From NCBI RefSeq assembly GCF_000725625.1, contig NZ_JOHS01000009.1, positions 62,001-126,000 of the forward strand: DNA of 64,000 nucleotides, in the 5' to 3' direction. This DNA comes from Streptomyces sp. NRRL F-6676 (GTDB lineage: Bacteria > Actinomycetota > Actinomycetes > Streptomycetales > Streptomycetaceae). Below the pieces are notes generated by a model, which saw only the letters and a list, made by a program, of their open reading frames with translations, searched no databases and had not been told where the DNA came from. The first letter of the stretch is position 1. Every line of letters begins with the position of its first letter. Positions 61,893-64,000 of the stretch are shown one piece after another. A program made the position numbers and the translations under genes.

Positions 61893-62537
61893 ATGCCCAC
61901 GCCACACGGTCACCGCGGCATGGCGTTCGGCGCGGAGGAGCTGCGCGTTCTCCGCCGCGCCCTGGCCCTCGCCCTCCACCCCCATCACCCCACCGTCCCC
62001 CCGAAGGACGCACACGACTGCCGCCACCTCGCCGCGTCCCTCGACGAGGCGACCCGCGAGGCCGCCCGGCAGCACGCCTTCCTCCTCGCCGACCTCGCCC
62101 GCCACCGCGCCGCCCTCCCCGCCACGGCCACCGCCTATCTGGACCTCCTCCGGGACGCCCTGCGCACCGGCCACCGCCCCTGCCGCGACGACCTCGCCGC
62201 ACTCGGCGCCCTCCGCGGCAACCCCACCGCCGCCGCCCTCCTGGCCCGCTGCCGGTTCCCCGCCGCCCGCACCCCCGAGGACTCCGCGCCCGAGGACCCC
62301 GCCCCCGAGGAGCGCCCGGCCCCCCACGAGCCGGCCCCCGGCGAGCCCGCCCCCGACAAGCCCGGCCCCGACAAGCCCGGCCCGGTCAAGAAGCCCGCGC
62401 CCGCGCCTCCGGGCCCTGGCGGGGCGCCCCGTCCGCAGCGCCCCGTCCCCACCCCCAGCGAGGTCTTCCCGCCGAAGCGCAGACCGGCCCCGCCCCCCTC
62501 GGGCCGGCTCGCACCCGCGCTCGTCGCCGCGGGCTGA
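61893..62537 (+). CDS. Hypothetical protein, helical domain plus Pro-rich tail
   Basis: 214 residues. Residues 1-128 are predicted mostly helical (FGAEELRVLRRALALALHP, TREAARQHAFLLADLARHR, ATAYLDLLRDALRTG), with two isolated Cys (DCRHL, PCRDD). Residues 129-214 are a disordered Pro/Ala/Glu/Lys tail with the repeat EPAPGEPAPDKPGPDKPG. Codon third positions are strongly G/C-biased, supporting a real gene. I do not recognise a named family. Confidence 0.75.
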   Translation: MPTPHGHRGMAFGAEELRVLRRALALALHPHHPTVPPKDAHDCRHLAASLDEATREAARQHAFLLADLARHRAALPATATAYLDLLRDALRTGHRPCRDDLAALGALRGNPTAAALLARCRFPAARTPEDSAPEDPAPEERPAPHEPAPGEPAPDKPGPDKPGPVKKPAPAPPGPGGAPRPQRPVPTPSEVFPPKRRPAPPPSGRLAPALVAAG

Positions 62538-62571
62538 CCGCACCCGCCCGGATCCGCGCCGCCCCCGGGGC

Positions 62572-62577
62572 TACCCT
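62572..62577 (+). promoter_or_regulatory. -10 box TACCCT, leaderless
   Basis: TACCCT ends 6 bases before ATG 62584. Confidence 0.45.
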
Positions 62578-62583
62578 GGATCC

Positions 62584-62763
62584 ATGGACTACCTCTCCGC
62601 GCTCGTGCCCCCCATCGTGATGGCGGTCTTCTTCATCGGTGTGATCGTCACGATCGTCAAGAGCCAGGGCGGCGCCAACAAGTACAAGGAGGACGCGGCC
62701 GTCGACGCCGCGCTCGCGCGCGCGGAGAACGCCCCGTCCGCGAAGAACACCGACGGCGCCTGA
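62584..62763 (+). CDS. 59-residue single-helix membrane protein
   Basis: The peptide starts MDYLSALVPPIVMAVFFIGVI, forming one transmembrane helix (about 5-26), then a polar cytoplasmic part ending SAKNTDGA. It is too short for most length cut-offs. Support: codon bias, a well-placed -10 hexamer for a leaderless start, and a strong terminator 40 bases after the stop. Function unknown; conserved small membrane proteins of this type are common in Streptomyces. Confidence 0.8.
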   Translation: MDYLSALVPPIVMAVFFIGVIVTIVKSQGGANKYKEDAAVDAALARAENAPSAKNTDGA

Positions 62764-62803
62764 CGCACCGCGCCGCACCACCCGAACAGGGCCCCGCACC
62801 CCT

Positions 62804-62849
62804 GGGCGCACGACTCGAATCTCATCCTTTCGAGTCGTGTGCCCTTTTT
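62804..62849 (+). terminator. Intrinsic terminator with T-tract
   Basis: 16-bp stem (62804-62819 with 62829-62844, one G-U pair), a 9-base loop and TTTTT at 62845-62849. The only textbook Rho-independent terminator in the window. Confidence 0.95.
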
Positions 62850-62875
62850 GTCACGCGGATTCCGGAAAGTCCTAC

Positions 62876-62881
62876 TAGGGT
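62876..62881 (+). promoter_or_regulatory. -10 box TAGGGT, leaderless blaI-like promoter
   Basis: TAGGGT ends 7 bases before GTG 62889; an overlapping TACTAG (62873-62878) with TTGTCA (62848-62853) is an alternative. Confidence 0.45.
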
Positions 62882-62888
62882 GCGGCGT

Positions 62889-63407
62889 GTGCCTCGTCCC
62901 TTGGGAGAACTCGAAGACGCCGTCATGACACGGGTGTGGAAGTGGAACCGCCCGGTGACCGTCCGGGAAGTTCTGGAAGATCTCCAGCAGGAACGGACCA
63001 TCGCCTACACCACGGTGATGACCGTTTTGGACAATCTCCATCAGAAGGGCTGGGTGCGCCGCGAGGCGGAAGGCCGGGCCTATCGATATGAGGCGGTCTC
63101 CACCCGCGCCGCCTACGCCGCCGCGCTGATGAACGACGCGTGGTCGCAGAGCGACAACCCGGCGGCCGCCCTGGTCGCGTTCTTCGGGATGATGAGCGAG
63201 GAACAGCGGCTCGCGCTCCAGGACGCCGTCCGCATCGTCCAGGGGCCGCGGACCCGGGAATCCGAATCGCCGCCGCCTTCGGAAACGGCGGATTCACCAC
63301 CGGCGGATGAGAGACGCGCGGAGAGGCCCGCGGAGAGGCCCGCGGCGGAACCCGATGAGAGCCGGGACGAGAGCCCCGGCGCGGAGCGTCGGGCCGGCGG
63401 GCGATAA
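62889..63407 (+). CDS. BlaI/MecI-family transcriptional repressor
   Basis: 172 residues. Winged-helix domain of BlaI type: LGELEDAVMTRVWKWNRPVTVREV, then TIAYTTVMTVLDNLHQKGWVRREAEGRAYRYEAV. BlaI proteins repress beta-lactamase or other genes, often with a BlaR-type M56 protease; none is in the window, so the sensor may be elsewhere or absent. The C-terminal 50 residues are a disordered Glu/Arg/Pro-rich tail. GTG 62889 gives the usual start MPRPLGELED. Confidence 0.92.
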   Translation: MPRPLGELEDAVMTRVWKWNRPVTVREVLEDLQQERTIAYTTVMTVLDNLHQKGWVRREAEGRAYRYEAVSTRAAYAAALMNDAWSQSDNPAAALVAFFGMMSEEQRLALQDAVRIVQGPRTRESESPPPSETADSPPADERRAERPAERPAAEPDESRDESPGAERRAGGR

Positions 63408-63410
63408 CGT
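63405..63410 (+). promoter_or_regulatory. -10 box TAACGT, leaderless
   Basis: TAACGT (in GATAACGT) ends 6 bases before ATG 63417, 3' of the blaI-like stop codon's TAA-containing region. Confidence 0.45.
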
Positions 63411-63416
63411 CCGTTC

Positions 63417-63962
63417 ATGCCAGCGAAGAGCCCAGCAGGAACCCCCGAAGGCGCGCATAAAGCCGTCACCGTCCGCAGGGCGAGGACCAGTGATGTCCCG
63501 GCGGTGCGCCGACTCCTCGACTCCTACGTGCGGCGCGGCATCCTGCTCGACAAAGCGACCGTGACGCTTTACGAGGACATCCAGGAGTTCTGGGTCGCGG
63601 AACGCGACGACAACGCCGAGGTCGTCGGCTGCGGCGCACTGCACGTGATGTGGGAAGACCTCGCGGAAGTCCGTACGCTCGCGGTCGGCCCGCAGGCCCG
63701 CGGCCTCGGCGTCGGCCATCAACTCCTGGAGAAGTTGCTTCAGACCGCCCGCTGGCTCGGTGTGCGCCGTGTTTTCTGTCTGACCTTCGAGGTCGAGTTC
63801 TTCGGCAGGCACGGCTTCGTCGAGATCGGCGAGACACCCGTCGACTCCGATGTCTACGCGGAGCTGTCGCGTTCCTATGACGAGGGCGTCGCGGAGTTCC
63901 TCGGTCTCGAACGAGTGAAACCGAACACCTTGGGCAACAGCCGGATGCTTCTGCATCTGTGA
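63417..63962 (+). CDS. argA: GNAT amino-acid N-acetyltransferase, ArgA-like
   Basis: 181 residues. GNAT fold with acetyl-CoA loop VGPQARGLGVGHQLLEKLL and preceding strand DLAEVRTLAV; then VFCLTFEVEFFGRHGFVEIG. The pattern matches the short actinobacterial N-acetylglutamate synthase (the Mycobacterium tuberculosis Rv2747 type), which lacks the amino-acid kinase domain of E. coli ArgA. If so, it begins arginine synthesis. The symbol is by family similarity; other small-acceptor acetyltransferases cannot be excluded. Gap to the blaI-like gene is 9 bases. Confidence 0.8.
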   Translation: MPAKSPAGTPEGAHKAVTVRRARTSDVPAVRRLLDSYVRRGILLDKATVTLYEDIQEFWVAERDDNAEVVGCGALHVMWEDLAEVRTLAVGPQARGLGVGHQLLEKLLQTARWLGVRRVFCLTFEVEFFGRHGFVEIGETPVDSDVYAELSRSYDEGVAEFLGLERVKPNTLGNSRMLLHL

Positions 63963-64000
63963 TCGCTCTCCGGGTTCTTCCGGTCACTCGCTTCCGCACC

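Overview
The window is a contiguous piece of chromosomal DNA from a high-GC actinomycete, almost certainly a Streptomyces. The reasons are a GC content near 70% or more in every gene, strong third-position G/C bias, many GTG starts, a topoisomerase I with a lysine-rich tail, and a gene order typical of the Streptomyces core. I see no insertion sequence, phage, CRISPR array or secondary-metabolite cluster. One tRNA (Thr, CGT anticodon) is present.

Layout. 1-15 kb: the end of the H+-pyrophosphatase hppA, a lipoprotein, a methyltransferase, topA, a membrane-domain/thymidylate-kinase fusion, the DNA polymerase III delta' gene, a secreted peptidase-like hydrolase, and tRNA-Thr. 15-26 kb is the most accessory stretch: a DHA2 efflux pump with a divergent TetR regulator and three operator copies, a fatty-acid desaturase, an E. 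coli-type argG behind an ARG-box-like promoter, a family A DNA polymerase, a frameshifted regulator remnant, a DUF2786 protein and two lipoproteins. 26-28.5 kb: a split Streptomyces regulatory trio (DUF397, RsbW-like ATPase, XRE/DUF5753) with shared promoter elements. 28.6-37 kb: aldehyde dehydrogenase, DedA protein, ThrE-like exporter, inorganic pyrophosphatase, D-Ala-D-Ala carboxypeptidase, zinc metalloprotease. 37-46 kb: tilS-hpt-ftsH-folE, then the folate genes folP, folB and folK with DUF3180 and an NTF2-like protein. 46-56 kb: an esterase, a coiled-coil protein, a PH-domain pair, an orphan NuoD, a MidA-family methyltransferase, a TmrB-like ATPase and a NarL-type two-component system. 56-64 kb: the cofactor operon (DUF2520 oxidoreductase-panC-nadB-nadC, then coaX), small hypotheticals, a BlaI-type repressor and an ArgA-like acetyltransferase.

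Functional themes. Cofactor and nucleotide supply dominates: folate (folE, folP, folB, folK), pantothenate/CoA (panC, coaX), NAD (nadB, nadC), hpt and tmk. Arginine synthesis is touched twice (argG, ArgA-like GNAT). Most operons use 4-nt ATGA or GTGA stop/start overlaps.

Recurrent signals. About 17 starts have a TANNNT-like -10 hexamer 4-7 nt upstream and no clear Shine-Dalgarno, which predicts leaderless mRNAs. Gene ends repeatedly carry short tandem arrays (23- to 91-bp units), and two dispersed repeat families occur. The two observations I rate highest are the orphan NuoD lying next to a MidA/NDUFAF7-family methyltransferase, with the target arginine conserved, and the matching promoter elements upstream of the DUF397 and ATPase genes.
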